A stretch of DNA of 64,000 bases from Halothiobacillus sp. (GCA_016278265.1 JADQCE010000001.1:248001-312000), one strand, 5' to 3'. Positions 20,717 through 32,839 are shown, counted from the stretch's first letter. The notes: generated by a model not told the origin, from the sequence alone. Made by a program: numbers and translations.

Positions 20717-21412
20717 TCATTGGCTGGACTGCTCGGCGGTTTCCACTCGACGTACCCGCGTGGCGGCGGCGATGTAGACGGTGGCCAAGATAAAGAAGAT
20801 ATAGGCCTGGACCATTCCCGTTAGCAAGCCGAGCGCGGCCATCACGATCGGAAACAGAAACGGGGTGATGGTCAGGAGGATGCCGATGATCATGGCTCCG
20901 CTCATCATGTTGCCGAACAGTCGCACCGCCAGTGCCAGCGTTCGAGAGAGCTCGCCGATGACGTTGAATGGCAGCATGATGGGCGTGGGGCGGGCGTAGG
21001 AACGCAGGTAGCTCGCCAGCCCCCGTTCCGAAATGCCGTAAAAGGGCACGGCCACGAACACGCTCAGGGCGAGCGCCACGGTGGTCGACAGCGATGCGGT
21101 GGGCGACTGGTAGCCGGGGATCATTGTCAACAAGGCGCAGATTGCGATGAAAAGAAACAGCGTGCCGAGAAATCCCAGGTACTGGCGTGGCTCGTCGAGG
21201 CCGACGTCCTTGACCTGTGTCTCGATCTGGATCACTACCACCTCGAGCAGGTTCTGCCAACGTGAGCGCGTTTCGCCGGTCGACAGTCGAGAAGTGATCA
21301 GCCAGCTCCCCGCCACCAGCAGGAGCATGGTGGCCCAGGTGAATGCGATCGTGGCGTTGAGCTTGAGCCAGCCGTATTCCCAGAACAGGATCCCGTCAGG
21401 ACTCAGAAGCAT
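20717..21412 (-). CDS. atpB: N-ATPase a subunit
   Basis: The 231-residue product has five to six membrane helices and the stator arginine in ALAVRLFGNMMSG, which faces the c-ring carboxylates. It forms the ion half-channels. The start at ATG 21412 gives the normal MLLSPDGILFWEYG opening and falls two bases after the atpR stop; longer in-frame starts overlap atpR and are rejected. atpE follows after 25 bases. Confidence 0.94.
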   Translation of the reverse strand: MLLSPDGILFWEYGWLKLNATIAFTWATMLLLVAGSWLITSRLSTGETRSRWQNLLEVVVIQIETQVKDVGLDEPRQYLGFLGTLFLFIAICALLTMIPGYQSPTASLSTTVALALSVFVAVPFYGISERGLASYLRSYARPTPIMLPFNVIGELSRTLALAVRLFGNMMSGAMIIGILLTITPFLFPIVMAALGLLTGMVQAYIFFILATVYIAAATRVRRVETAEQSSQ

Positions 21413-21414
21413 CC

Positions 21415-21729
21415 TCAGCCCCCCTGTCTGGGTTGGGTTGCCGGTGATTCGGCGGCGCTGCCGGGTCGTGTCCACCGGAGTATCAGCCAACGCGCGATCA
21501 AGAACCCCAGCAGCGAGGCAATAACCCGGGGCCAGTCACCGTCTGCCGCTATCAAATAGAAGCCGCCCACCGCCCCCGCCATGCGAACCAGAAAGCTGGA
21601 AACGAACAGGCGGGCGGGGTGCCGCGACGAGGCGCTCCGGCGCACCGTCCACCAGAGACCGCCGAAGAAGAATAGACCCAGCGCGATGCCGGCGAGGCAT
21701 GCCAGTAGCCATATCAGGATGTCATTCAT
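21415..21729 (-). CDS. atpR: N-ATPase accessory membrane protein AtpR
   Basis: A 104-residue protein with three hydrophobic segments (about 3-25, 40-60 and 62-80). It occupies the position of AtpR, a small membrane protein found only in N-ATPase operons between atpQ and atpB. Its role is unknown; it is thought to help c-ring assembly or carry its own ion-related residues. ATG 21729 overlaps the atpQ stop by eight bases. Confidence 0.88.
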   Translation of the reverse strand: MNDILIWLLACLAGIALGLFFFGGLWWTVRRSASSRHPARLFVSSFLVRMAGAVGGFYLIAADGDWPRVIASLLGFLIARWLILRWTRPGSAAESPATQPRQGG

Positions 21730-22076
21730 CGCCGTCTCCCCCATCGCCTTCACCCCGTGTCTGCTGAATGGCCTTGTCTTCCTTGGCCACCCAGCGCCAG
21801 GCATTCAGGCAGCCGAGCGTTAGTCCGGCTACCAGCAGCGCCAGCGTCCAGGAAAACGGCGCGGGATGGTGTTCGTCCAGCCACAGGCCCAGCATTGCCC
21901 CCAGCAGGGTGGGCACGGCCACCGACCAGCCGACCAGGCCCATCATGCCCAGACCGAACCAGACGCCGTGGGTGGTGTCCCGCTGGGCGGTCAGCTTGCG
22001 AGCCGCCTTGGCACCGACCGTTCGGCTGAACGCATCGCCCTGATTGCGTTTCTGCTGGTCGTCCGGATCCCGCTTG

Positions 22077-22084
<8 letters not shown>
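21722..22084 (-). CDS. atpQ: N-ATPase AtpI-like protein AtpQ
   Basis: A 120-residue protein with a charged N-terminus and two membrane helices (about 41-66 and 75-96), the layout of AtpI/AtpQ. AtpI proteins assist c-ring assembly in other bacteria. Its stop overlaps atpR and its start overlaps atpC by eight bases, so the whole block is translationally linked. Confidence 0.88.
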
Positions 22085-24048
<1,964 letters not shown>

Positions 24049-24193
24049 TCATCAGGAGGGGAACTGCATAGGTGAGGGCGGAGCGAGAGGGGTGGCCAGA
24101 CTGACCTTTGGCCCGCTTGGTGGCGCGGCCGGGTACGCATTGACGAGGCGGTTTCCGCGGGGCGTGTGCGGAGACATGCCGGCGTCATCTGAT

Positions 24194-24280
24194 TGGTGCG
24201 GGTGGCCGGACTCGAACCGGCACGGCCTTTCGGCCTGCAGATTTTAAGTCTGCTGTGTCTACCAATTCCACCACACCCGC
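24194..24280 (-). tRNA. tRNA-Leu (anticodon TAA)
   Basis: An 87-base class II tRNA on the minus strand, with acceptor GCGGGTG, anticodon stem GCAGA/TCTGC and loop CTTAAAA (anticodon TAA, reads TTA), a long variable arm GGCCGAAAGGCC, T arm GGTTCGAGTCC and encoded CCA. A -10 like TAGAAT lies at 24323-24318. It sits alone between the N-ATPase operon and the divergent M16C gene. Confidence 0.95.
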
Positions 24281-24423
24281 GATGGGAGTCGGCCGAACAA
24301 GGTGCCCGGCGGCGGGCATTCTATCGCCTTTTCCACTACCCAGCGAACGCCATGCATGCGAGGGCAGGTGCGTTACACTCACGCGTTCGATTCATTCAGT
24401 ACTGCCCGGAGTCACCCGCGATC

Positions 24424-27354
24424 ATGTCAGAAGCCAACGGTCCCAATGCCAATGGTCACCATCCCGCGTTCAGTCTGGTGCGCTCGGTTCCCATCAAGGC
24501 GCTCAACCTGACCGTCGACGAGTACCGGCACGACAAGACCGGCGCCCGGCACTATCACCTGGCCACCGACGACGATCAGAACGTGTTCCTGGTCGGTCTG
24601 CGCACGGTCCCGGAGGATTCCACCGGCGTGGCGCACATCCTCGAGCACACCGCGCTGTGCGGCTCGGAGCGATTCCCGGTGCGCGACCCGTTCTTCATGA
24701 TGATCCGCCGGTCGCTCAACACCTTCATGAACGCCTTTACCTCGAGCGACTGGACGGCCTACCCGTTCGCCTCCTGCAACGAGAAGGACTTCTACAACCT
24801 GCTCGACATCTATCTGGACGCGACGTTCTTCTCGCGTATCGACGAGCTCGATTTTCGCCAGGAGGGCCACCGGGTCGAATTCAAGCAGTGGGATGATCCG
24901 AGCACGCCGCTGACCTTCAAGGGCGTGGTGTTCAACGAGATGAAGGGCGCGATGAGCGACTCGACCTCTGTGCTCTGGCAGACGCTCTCGCGTGAACTGT
25001 TCCCGGACACCACCTATCACCACAATTCGGGTGGTGATCCGGAGCGGATTCCGGATCTGACCTACGAGCAGATGGTGGCGTTCTACAAGCGCTTCTATCA
25101 CCCGTCGAACGCCGTGTTCATGACCTATGGCAACCAGCCGGTCGAGCGGCTGCAACGCGAGTTCCAGGAGCGGGCGCTGGCGCGCTTCGAGCAGATCGAT
25201 CCCGATTCGGCCGTGCCGCTCCAGCCGATCTTCGCCGGCCCGAAACAGGTCGAGGACGTCTATCCGTTCGACGAAGACGACACCGCCGAGAAGACCCACG
25301 TCAACGTCGGCTGGATGCTCGACGAGAGCGCTGATCTCGACGCGCGTCTCGAGGCGCAACTGCTCGAAGGCGTGCTGCTGGAAAACAGCGCCTCGCCGCT
25401 TCTGCGCGCGCTGGAGACCACCGATCTGGGCGCTGCGCCGTCACCGGTGCTGGGGCTGGAGGATTCGCAACGGCAGATGGTGTTCGTCGCCGGGCTCGAG
25501 GGCAGCGAGGCCGACCGCGCCGAGGCCGTGGAAAAGCTGATCCTCGACACGCTCGCCGAGGTGGTGGAAAAGGGCGTCGACCCCGACATGGTCGAGTCGG
25601 TGCTCCATCAGCTCGAGCTCGAGCAGCGCGAGATCACCGGCGATGGTTTCCCCTACGGCCTGCACCTGATCGTCCAGGCGTTGCCGGCGGCGATCCACGA
25701 CAGTGATCCGATCAACCTGCTCGATCTCGAGCCGGCCCTCGAGCGCCTGCGTGCCAAGGCCGCCGATCCGCAGTTCATCCCCAATCTGGTCCGTCGCCTG
25801 CTGCTGGACAACCCACACCGCGTGCGGCTGGTATTGAAGCCGGACATCGAGCTGTCCGCGCGCCAACTGGCCGCGGAGAAGGCGCGGCTGGCGGCGATGC
25901 AGGACACGCTCTCCGACGACGACAAGCACCACATCATCGATCAGGCCAAGGCCCTGGCCGACCGCCAGGCCGAGGAGGGCGACCTGTCGCTGCTGCCGAC
26001 GGTGACCCGCGAGGATATCCCCGAGGACATCGACATCCCGCAACCCGAGCAGTTCGTTCACCAGCCGTCGAGCCAGCGCTGGTACAACCGCAGCACCAAC
26101 GGCCTGTGCTACCTGCAGCTGGCGATCGACCTGCCGCACCTGGATCACGACGAGCTTGAATTGATGCCGGTCTACACCGGCCTGCTCACCGAGATGGGGG
26201 CGGGCGATCGCGACTACATCGCCATGGCCGAGGCGGTGACCGCCAAGACCGGCGGCTTCTCATCGAACGCCTCGGTGCGCGCCGGTATCGATGATGTCCA
26301 CCGGACCAGCGGCTTCTGGCTGCTGTCGGGCAAGGCGCTGGTGCGCCACGCCAATCCGATGGTCGACCTGTTCCACCAGCATCTTGATGCCGCGCGCTTC
26401 GACGAGATCGACCGCATCCGTGATCTGGTCAGTCAGATGCGCTTCGGCACCGAGCAGGGTGTCTCCGGCCGCGGTCACGTGCATGCCATGCTGCTCGCCA
26501 CCTCGGGCATGTCGGCCCGCGCGGCCATGCGACACCACACCGCCGGGGTCTCGGCCGTGCGGCGCATCAAGTCGATGGACGATGGGCTCGAGCAGGCGGC
26601 TTCCCGTTACGATCTGGCCGAGCGACTGGCGCGGCTGCACGAGAAGCTCAAGGGCGGGCTGCGTCACTACAACGTGGTCACCGAGCGGCGTCACTTTGCC
26701 GAGATGGCCCAGGCCCTGCGCCCGCACATGCGCCAGGGGCAGACGGACCAGCCGTTTTCACTCGGTCATCACGAGGCGCAGGTGCGTGAGGCCTGGATCG
26801 GCAACCTCGCGGTCAACTACTGCGCCAAGGCGCATGCCTGTGTGCCGCCCAAGCACCCGGACGCGGCTGCATTGGCCGTACTGGGTGGCTTCATGCGCAA
26901 CGGTTTTCTGCACACGGCCATCCGCGAGAAGGGCGGGGCCTACGGTGGTGGCGCCGGTTATGATGCCGAATCCGGCAGCTTCCGCTTCTTCTCCTACCGC
27001 GATCCGCGTCTGGCCGAGACGCTCGACGATTTTGATCGCGCGGTCGACTGGGTGGTGGACAATACTCACGAGGACCGCACCGTCGAGGAGGCGATCTTTG
27101 GCGTGATCGCCTCGATCGACAAGCCGGGTTCCCCGGCCGGCGAGGCGAAGAAGGCGTTCATGGACACGCTGCACGGGCGCACGGAGGATGACCTGCGCGA
27201 GATTCGGGCCCGGGTGCTCGATGTCACCCAGGACGATCTCAAGCGGGTGGCGGAAACCTACCTCAGGCCCGAAACGGCGTCGGTCGGCGTGCTGGCCGGT
27301 CCGTCGCGCGAAGAGGACCTCAAGGCGCTGGATCTGCGGATCGAGCGCATCTGA
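24424..27354 (+). CDS. M16C zinc metalloprotease (presequence protease-like)
   Basis: The 976-residue product is a four-domain insulinase-family protease. The inverted zinc motif HILEH (His71, Glu74, His75) is intact, with the distal Glu in VFNEMKGAMSD. Order and length fit the PreP/Cym1 class, which degrades short peptides inside a closed chamber; C-terminal landmarks include KGGAYGGGAGYD. No signal peptide is seen, so it is probably cytoplasmic. ATG 24424 is chosen by homology; an upstream extension would run back into the tRNA-Leu gene. Confidence 0.93.
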   Translation: MSEANGPNANGHHPAFSLVRSVPIKALNLTVDEYRHDKTGARHYHLATDDDQNVFLVGLRTVPEDSTGVAHILEHTALCGSERFPVRDPFFMMIRRSLNTFMNAFTSSDWTAYPFASCNEKDFYNLLDIYLDATFFSRIDELDFRQEGHRVEFKQWDDPSTPLTFKGVVFNEMKGAMSDSTSVLWQTLSRELFPDTTYHHNSGGDPERIPDLTYEQMVAFYKRFYHPSNAVFMTYGNQPVERLQREFQERALARFEQIDPDSAVPLQPIFAGPKQVEDVYPFDEDDTAEKTHVNVGWMLDESADLDARLEAQLLEGVLLENSASPLLRALETTDLGAAPSPVLGLEDSQRQMVFVAGLEGSEADRAEAVEKLILDTLAEVVEKGVDPDMVESVLHQLELEQREITGDGFPYGLHLIVQALPAAIHDSDPINLLDLEPALERLRAKAADPQFIPNLVRRLLLDNPHRVRLVLKPDIELSARQLAAEKARLAAMQDTLSDDDKHHIIDQAKALADRQAEEGDLSLLPTVTREDIPEDIDIPQPEQFVHQPSSQRWYNRSTNGLCYLQLAIDLPHLDHDELELMPVYTGLLTEMGAGDRDYIAMAEAVTAKTGGFSSNASVRAGIDDVHRTSGFWLLSGKALVRHANPMVDLFHQHLDAARFDEIDRIRDLVSQMRFGTEQGVSGRGHVHAMLLATSGMSARAAMRHHTAGVSAVRRIKSMDDGLEQAASRYDLAERLARLHEKLKGGLRHYNVVTERRHFAEMAQALRPHMRQGQTDQPFSLGHHEAQVREAWIGNLAVNYCAKAHACVPPKHPDAAALAVLGGFMRNGFLHTAIREKGGAYGGGAGYDAESGSFRFFSYRDPRLAETLDDFDRAVDWVVDNTHEDRTVEEAIFGVIASIDKPGSPAGEAKKAFMDTLHGRTEDDLREIRARVLDVTQDDLKRVAETYLRPETASVGVLAGPSREEDLKALDLRIERI

Positions 27355-27421
27355 GCCGAGTCATTCCCTAGGGCGGGTGCTAGTGGTGAATCGAAACGAA
27401 TCAGGGCAGGGGGATGCAACG

Positions 27422-28498
27422 ATGCGCTGGATGATCTGGATCGGGGTGGCGGCGAGTCTGCTGGTCGCCTATTTCCTGTTGCCCATCCTCAGCCCCTTTG
27501 TGGTGGGTTTCATCATCGCCTATCTCTTCAATCCGCTGGTGACGCGACTGGATCGACAAGGCGTTTCACGCATGCTGGGGGCTTCGGCGGTTTTCGCCGT
27601 CGCCGGGTTGTTGCTGGTGCTTGCCCTGATCGTCATCGTGCCGGTGCTTATCGAGCAGAGCGGCCGCTTGGTGCGCGTTTTCCCCGAGTTTCTGGAGATG
27701 CTGCAGACGCGGATCATTCCCTGGTTCAACGAGAGGCTGGGGCTTGCGCTGGATCTGGGGCAGCTGCGCGAGATGCTCACGACCCACAAGGAGAGTGTAG
27801 GCAAGGCGACCGCCGAGGGGCTGGGGGCCGTCTTCGGCACGGGCTCGGCGTTGATGCTCTCGGTGATGAATTTCCTGCTGATTCCGGTGGTCGGCTTTTA
27901 CCTTCTGCGTGACTGGCCGTTGGTGGTCGATCGGATCGAGCGCCTGTTGCCACGGACCTGGAGTACCACGGTGGTGCGCCTGACGCGCGAATCGGACCAA
28001 ATGCTGGGCAATTTCCTGCGCGGTCAGCTGGCCGTGATGATCGCCAATGGGGTGACCTACTCGATTGGCCTGACCCTAATCGGGCTGAGTACCGGCATCG
28101 CGATTGGCATGTTTGCCGGGCTGGTGAGTTTCGTCCCGTATCTGGGCACCATCATCGGCGTGGCGCTGGCCCTGATTGCGATGTACATCCAGGCCGACAG
28201 CCTCTGGCCGCTGTTGCTGGTGCTGGGCGTGTTCGGTGTCGGGCAGGTGCTGGAGACAGTTGCCTGGCAGCCGCGTTTTGTCGGCAACGAGATCGGGATG
28301 CACCCGGTGGCGGTGATCTTTGCCGTGATGGCCGGTGGCCAGCTGTTCGGGTTTTTCGGCATCCTGCTCGCGTTGCCGGTCTCGGCGGTGTTGATCGTGC
28401 TGGGTAGGCACGCGCTGGAGTCCTATCAGCAAAGCCGCTACTACAGCGGAAGCAACGATCGGGCCTTGCCTCCCGGCGAAGATCGGGCCGAGGACTGA
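27422..28498 (+). CDS. AI-2E family permease
   Basis: The 358-residue product has seven to eight membrane helices and the AI-2E signature blocks: an N-terminal pair with LLPILSPFVVGFIIAYLFNPLV, MNFLLIPVVGFYLLRDW and GLVSFVPYLGTIIGV. The family includes the proposed autoinducer-2 exporter TqsA and Na+/H+ antiporters; substrate cannot be told here. ATG 27422 has AGGGGG eight bases upstream. hda follows after five bases, a frequent pairing in gammaproteobacteria, so they are likely one unit. Confidence 0.88.
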   Translation: MRWMIWIGVAASLLVAYFLLPILSPFVVGFIIAYLFNPLVTRLDRQGVSRMLGASAVFAVAGLLLVLALIVIVPVLIEQSGRLVRVFPEFLEMLQTRIIPWFNERLGLALDLGQLREMLTTHKESVGKATAEGLGAVFGTGSALMLSVMNFLLIPVVGFYLLRDWPLVVDRIERLLPRTWSTTVVRLTRESDQMLGNFLRGQLAVMIANGVTYSIGLTLIGLSTGIAIGMFAGLVSFVPYLGTIIGVALALIAMYIQADSLWPLLLVLGVFGVGQVLETVAWQPRFVGNEIGMHPVAVIFAVMAGGQLFGFFGILLALPVSAVLIVLGRHALESYQQSRYYSGSNDRALPPGEDRAED

Positions 28499-28503
28499 GC
28501 CGA

Positions 28504-29202
28504 ATGCAGCAGATCCCGCTGGCGCTCGATCTGGTCACCCCGACGAGTTTCGAGGGTTTCATTGGCAACGAGAACCTGCTGCTCAAGGCGACCTTGGCCG
28601 AGCAGGCAACGGGTGCCGGCGAGGCGCAGGTGCTGATCCACGGGCCGGCCGGCGCGGGCAAGTCGCACCTGGCGCAGGCGGCCTGCTACCACGCCGGCTC
28701 GATGGGGAGGCCGGCCGCCTACTGGCCGTTGCGCCAACTGGGTGGTCAACTGGCCGCGGCCAGCGAGCAGATCGAGGCATTCGCCCTGGCGGTCGTCGAC
28801 GATGTCGATGCCGTTATCGGTCAGGCCGAGGGGGAGTTCATGCTGTTCGACCTGATCAACCGGGCGCGCGAGGCCGGCGTGCCGCTGCTATTGACCGCCT
28901 CCCACCCGCCAACCGAGTTGCCGGTGAACCTGGCGGATCTCGCTTCGCGGCTTGCCTGGGGCGCGGTGATGGCCGTCCACCTGCCGGGTGACGGCGAAAA
29001 GATCGAATTGCTTCGGGCTCGCGCGCAGGCGCGAGGTCTGGAAATGCCGCATGGCACCGCGCAATGGATGCTGGGTCACCTGCCACGTGATGTTGGCGGG
29101 TTGCTGGAGGCGCTTGATCGGCTGGATCGCGAGTCGATGATCGCCAAGCGCCGGCTGACCATCCCGTTTGTGCGCGAGGTGCTGGTCGAAGGGGAGGGGT
29201 GA
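28504..29202 (+). CDS. hda: DnaA regulatory inactivator Hda
   Basis: The 232-residue product carries the beta-clamp-binding motif QIPLAL at residues 3-8, matching QxxLxL, then a Walker A GPAGAGKS at 47-54, a Walker B-like LAVVDDVD and a C-terminal AAA+ lid with LPRDVGGLLEALDRLD. Hda binds the clamp after replication starts and stimulates ATP hydrolysis by DnaA, limiting re-initiation. It has no DNA-binding domain IV, which separates it from DnaA. It lies five bases after the AI-2E permease. Confidence 0.95.
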   Translation: MQQIPLALDLVTPTSFEGFIGNENLLLKATLAEQATGAGEAQVLIHGPAGAGKSHLAQAACYHAGSMGRPAAYWPLRQLGGQLAAASEQIEAFALAVVDDVDAVIGQAEGEFMLFDLINRAREAGVPLLLTASHPPTELPVNLADLASRLAWGAVMAVHLPGDGEKIELLRARAQARGLEMPHGTAQWMLGHLPRDVGGLLEALDRLDRESMIAKRRLTIPFVREVLVEGEG

Positions 29203-29242
29203 CCTGAGAGGTCACCTGAGCAGAGGCGGGCTCGCGATCCGC

Positions 29243-29722
29243 TCAGAGGCTGTGGCGGACGATGCGCTGCTTGTCACGCTGCCAGTCGCGGTCCTTGAGG
29301 GTTGCGCGCTTGTCGTGGGCCTTCTTGCCTTCGCCGAGGGCGATCTCGAGCTTGACCCGGCCGCGCTTGAAGTACATCGCAGTCGGCACGATCGTGAACC
29401 CCTTGCGCTCGACCTGACCGGTCAGCCGGGCGAGTTCCTGCTCGTGCAACAGCAGCTTGCGGGTGCGGGTCGGGTCGGGTTGGACGTGGCTGGAGGCCTG
29501 CAGCAGCGGGGTGATCACCGCCCCAAGCAGCCAGGCCTCGCCATCCTTGATGATGACGTGGGCGTCGGCAATCTGGGCCTTGCCGGCGCGCAGTGCCTTG
29601 ACTTCCCAGCCCTCGAGTACCAACCCGGCCTCGATGCGATCGCCGAGGAAGAAGTCGAACTTCGCCTTCTTGTTTAGCGCGATGGTGGACTGGCCGGTGG
29701 TGGGCTTGTTGCTCTTGCTCAT
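29243..29722 (-). CDS. smpB: SsrA-binding protein SmpB
   Basis: The 159-residue product has the SmpB fold segments [39 protein letters not shown] and the basic C-terminal tail [14 protein letters not shown]. It delivers tmRNA to stalled ribosomes. It is convergent with hda and divergent from the NSS transporter, with ratA-rnfH beyond that, the usual gammaproteobacterial neighbourhood. No ssrA gene was found in this window. Confidence 0.97.
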   Translation of the reverse strand: MSKSNKPTTGQSTIALNKKAKFDFFLGDRIEAGLVLEGWEVKALRAGKAQIADAHVIIKDGEAWLLGAVITPLLQASSHVQPDPTRTRKLLLHEQELARLTGQVERKGFTIVPTAMYFKRGRVKLEIALGEGKKAHDKRATLKDRDWQRDKQRIVRHSL

Positions 29723-29886
29723 GCTCGCATTCTAGCAGGATCTGTGTGGCTTCCCGCTGTCCGTGGACGGTTACGCGGTACCTGCCGGAGCTGCTTGGCC
29801 GCAGGGGCGCCATGGTGGTAGTTTTCAGCGGTTCGCCCGGTTCCTGGGAAAGGAACCCTGTCCGCCCAAACCGAAGAGGAAGCCCG

Positions 29887-31248
29887 GTGTCCGCACAACA
29901 TCTCGAGAACCATCCGGAATGGAGTGGCCGGTTGGCCTTCATCCTCGCCTCAGCGGGCTCGGCCGTCGGTCTGGGCAATATCTGGAAGTTTCCCTACATC
30001 ATGGGCGACAACGGCGGCGGGGCGTTCGTGATGATCTATCTGGCCTGCCTGCTGATCGTCGCCACGCCCATCCTGATCAGTGAAGTGATGCTCGGGCGTC
30101 GCGCCCGGTCCAACCCGATCATCGGCATGGGCAAGCTCGCCGACCAGGCCGGCGTGAGCCGCGGTTGGCAGGTGATCGGCTGGATGGGCGTACTCACCGG
30201 CTTTCTCATCCTGAGTTTCTACTCCGTGGTCATGGGCTGGGCGCTCTCCTACATCGAGAAGGCGGCCACCGGCGCCTTTATCGGCGCGTCCTCGGAAACC
30301 ATCAAGGGGCTGTTCGACGGCCTGGTCGGCAATCCAGGGACTTTGCTGTTTTGGCACACGGTCGCCATGGTGATGACCGTGGCGGTGGTGGCTCGTGGCG
30401 TGCGTGGTGGGCTGGAACTGGCGACGCGGATCATGATGCCGTTGCTGATCGTGATCCTGGTGCTGCTGTTCGGCTACAATATCGGCACCCCGGGGTTCGC
30501 GCCCGCCATGGAGTTCATGTTCGCGCCGGACTTCTCGCGGGTGAACGCCGAGACCTTTCTGGTCGCGCTCGGGCACGCCTTCTTCACGCTGAGTCTCGGC
30601 ATGGGCGCGATCATGGTGTACGGCTCGTACATGCCGCGGGGCACCTCGATCGTGCGCGCCGGTATCTGGATCATCGTGCTCGACACCGGCATCGCTTTGC
30701 TGGCCGGCATGGTGATCTTCCCGATCGTGTTCTCCAACGGCATGAGTCCGCAGCAGGGGGCCGGGCTGATCTTCCAGACGTTGCCGCTGGCACTCGGGCA
30801 GATGGAGTGGGGCTACTGGCTCGCCATCGTGCTGTTCGTGCTGGTGTCGATCGCCGCCTGGACCTCGGCCATCTCGCTGGTCGAGCCGGCGGTGTCCTAT
30901 CTCTGGGAGCGCTTCGGCATACGTCGGCTGCATTCGGCGATCGCCGTGGGCGTGGGGACCTGGTCGCTGGGCGTGCTGGCGGCCCTGTCGTTCAACCTGC
31001 TCGGAGATTTCACCCTGTTCGGCAAAAACGTCTTCGGACTGCTGGAGTTCACCACCGCCAATATCCTGCTGCCGGCTGGCGGCATGCTGATCGCGATCTT
31101 CGCTGCCTGGCGGATGCCGCGCGCCGATTCGGCCGAGGAGCTGGGTCTAACCGGTTGGCGGTATCGGTTGTGGTGGTGGCTGGCGGCCGTCGTCGCCCCG
31201 CTGGGCGTGGCGCTGGTGTTTCTCAACGGGCTGGGGCTGTTCGGCTGA
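29887..31248 (+). CDS. Sodium-dependent NSS (SNF) family transporter
   Basis: The 453-residue product has about 11-12 membrane helices. Helix 1 carries AGSAVGLGNIWKFPY, the signature and Na+/substrate site of the neurotransmitter:sodium symporter family (LeuT type). It should import an amino acid or amine with Na+; substrate unknown. I choose GTG 29887 because AGAGGA lies six bases upstream and the product then begins at the family position; an ATG at 29812 adds 25 unrelated residues. It separates smpB from ratA-rnfH. Confidence 0.9.
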   Translation: MSAQHLENHPEWSGRLAFILASAGSAVGLGNIWKFPYIMGDNGGGAFVMIYLACLLIVATPILISEVMLGRRARSNPIIGMGKLADQAGVSRGWQVIGWMGVLTGFLILSFYSVVMGWALSYIEKAATGAFIGASSETIKGLFDGLVGNPGTLLFWHTVAMVMTVAVVARGVRGGLELATRIMMPLLIVILVLLFGYNIGTPGFAPAMEFMFAPDFSRVNAETFLVALGHAFFTLSLGMGAIMVYGSYMPRGTSIVRAGIWIIVLDTGIALLAGMVIFPIVFSNGMSPQQGAGLIFQTLPLALGQMEWGYWLAIVLFVLVSIAAWTSAISLVEPAVSYLWERFGIRRLHSAIAVGVGTWSLGVLAALSFNLLGDFTLFGKNVFGLLEFTTANILLPAGGMLIAIFAAWRMPRADSAEELGLTGWRYRLWWWLAAVVAPLGVALVFLNGLGLFG

Positions 31249-31326
31249 TATCGCTGGGGTCCGTGAGGGGGCGGCGACTTTGCTAGAATGCGTTCCCGAC
31301 CACAATAAAGGGCGGCCCTTCCCGGT

Positions 31327-31791
31327 ATGAGCACCACCATCGAGCGACAGGTCGATGTGCCGTTTTCCGCGCTGCAGATGTACGCGCTGGTCAATGACAT
31401 CGACGCCTATCCCGACTTTCTTCCCTGGTGCGAGCAGACGCGCATCCTGCAGGCAACAGGTGACGAGGTCGAGGCGAGCATCACCCTGAGGAAGGGCGCG
31501 ATCCACAAGACCTTCGTCACCCGCAATCACAACGAGCCGGGCTCGCGCATCGTGGTCACCCTGGTCGACGGGCCGTTCCGTCATCTGGATGGGTTCTGGG
31601 GCTTCGAGGATCTGCCCGATGGCGGCTCGCGGGTGACCCTCGACATGCGCTTCGAGTTTTCCAACTGGTTGCTCGAACGGGCGATCGGGCCGGTGTTCCG
31701 CGAGATCGTCAAGAATCTCGTCGGCTCCTTCCGCAAGCGGGCATTCGAGGTCTACCCACGCGATTCGTCGGGCGGGGAAGACGGGGCGTGA
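31327..31791 (+). CDS. ratA: RatA / COQ10-like START-domain protein
   Basis: The 154-residue product is a single START-like lipid-binding domain, with [22 protein letters not shown] and [16 protein letters not shown] as family landmarks. In E. coli RatA was described as a toxin blocking 70S ribosome association, while close relatives bind coenzyme Q; either role is possible. It overlaps the start of rnfH by four bases (GTGA) and forms the conserved ratA-rnfH pair. Confidence 0.92.
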   Translation: MSTTIERQVDVPFSALQMYALVNDIDAYPDFLPWCEQTRILQATGDEVEASITLRKGAIHKTFVTRNHNEPGSRIVVTLVDGPFRHLDGFWGFEDLPDGGSRVTLDMRFEFSNWLLERAIGPVFREIVKNLVGSFRKRAFEVYPRDSSGGEDGA

Positions 31792-32189
31792 AGGTAGAAG
31801 TGGCCTACGCCCGCCCGGACATTCAGATGCTGCTGGAGGTGGATGTCGCCGAGGGGGCAACCGTCGAAGAGGCGATCCGTCGCAGTGGGATTCTGGAACG
31901 CTTTCCCGAGATCGACCTGTCGCAGCAGAAGGTCGGCGTGTTCGCCAAGGTCGTGCCGCTCTCGCAGGCGTTGCGCGAGTGGGATCGCGTCGAGATCTAT
32001 CGCCCGCTGATTGCCGACCCCAAGGCGGCCCGTCGCCAGCGTGCCCAAAACGACGGGGCCAGGAAAGTAGAGGCCAAGAAAGACGAGGCCAAGAAAGACG
32101 AGGCTCGGCCCGGCCGGAAACGGGCACCTTCTGACGCTGATGACCGGGAGGATGAAACGGCACCCGACACGAAAAAACCGGCGGAGTAG
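31788..32189 (+). CDS. rnfH: RnfH family ubiquitin-like protein
   Basis: The 133-residue product has a beta-grasp core (residues 1-85) with [28 protein letters not shown] and [15 protein letters not shown]. From about 88 a charged low-complexity tail follows, with two KKDEA repeats; it is longer than in most homologues (about 95-105 residues). Start GTG 31788 lies in the last codons of ratA. Function is unknown despite the name. Confidence 0.9.
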   Translation: MKVEVAYARPDIQMLLEVDVAEGATVEEAIRRSGILERFPEIDLSQQKVGVFAKVVPLSQALREWDRVEIYRPLIADPKAARRQRAQNDGARKVEAKKDEAKKDEARPGRKRAPSDADDREDETAPDTKKPAE

Positions 32190-32264
32190 GCCTCTCGCCG
32201 GTTCAATCGTTTTATCGCTGTCACCGATGGGTCGGCGTGCAGCGGCGGGCCTTCGCACCTGTCC

Positions 32265-32786
32265 TTAGAGCGGATCCTGCGTCGGCGGGGTCGTTGGCAA
32301 GGGCTGACCGTCGTCCTGCGTTTCCAGGTCATAGGGGCTGTCGCCACTCTCCGAGCCGGGTCCCGGGCTCGTCGGGGCGTTGCTCGGAGAGGCGGCCTCG
32401 GCCTCGTCGGGCAACTCGGCACTGTTCATCGACGGCGCCTCGGCCAGATCCATGCCGTCACGGCGGATGGCATCCACGCGGCCAGTCGAGTCGTATTCGA
32501 TTACCAGCGTGTGGCGGAAGGCTTCCTTCTTGCCGCGCTTGTCGTAGTAGATGTAGGTGTCGCGCTGGCCCTGATGGAAGATGTCGTTGAGGCTGGGTGT
32601 GCCGAGGATCGCGCGCACCTGGGACTGGGGCATGCCCTCGCGCAGCCGCTCGATTTGCCCCTCCTCGTAGATATTGCCCTGCTGGATATCCGGCTGGTAG
32701 ACCTGGATGAAGCTGGGGACGTAGACCGACGAACAGCCGGCTAGCAGGGTGGCGACGAGCGGTAGCGTAAGGAGTGAGCGCTGCAT
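32265..32786 (-). CDS. bamE: Outer membrane assembly lipoprotein BamE (OmlA)
   Basis: The 173-residue product has a lipoprotein signal (MQRSLLTLPLVATLLAGC) and the SmpA/OmlA domain with IQQGNIYEEGQIERLREGMPQSQVRAILGTP. BamE is a subunit of the beta-barrel assembly machine. A Pro/Ser/Asp-rich tail of about 70 residues extends it beyond the E. coli protein (113 aa). Start choice: ATG 32786 fits the signal peptide and the promoter at 32840-32868; ATG 32825 is an alternative. The gene is divergent from fur, a classic arrangement. Confidence 0.92.
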   Translation of the reverse strand: MQRSLLTLPLVATLLAGCSSVYVPSFIQVYQPDIQQGNIYEEGQIERLREGMPQSQVRAILGTPSLNDIFHQGQRDTYIYYDKRGKKEAFRHTLVIEYDSTGRVDAIRRDGMDLAEAPSMNSAELPDEAEAASPSNAPTSPGPGSESGDSPYDLETQDDGQPLPTTPPTQDPL

Positions 32787-32839
32787 GATCCTGGAAAACC
32801 TGTTCCTGATGGTCTGGATGGGCATTCGAATGCGCCCCA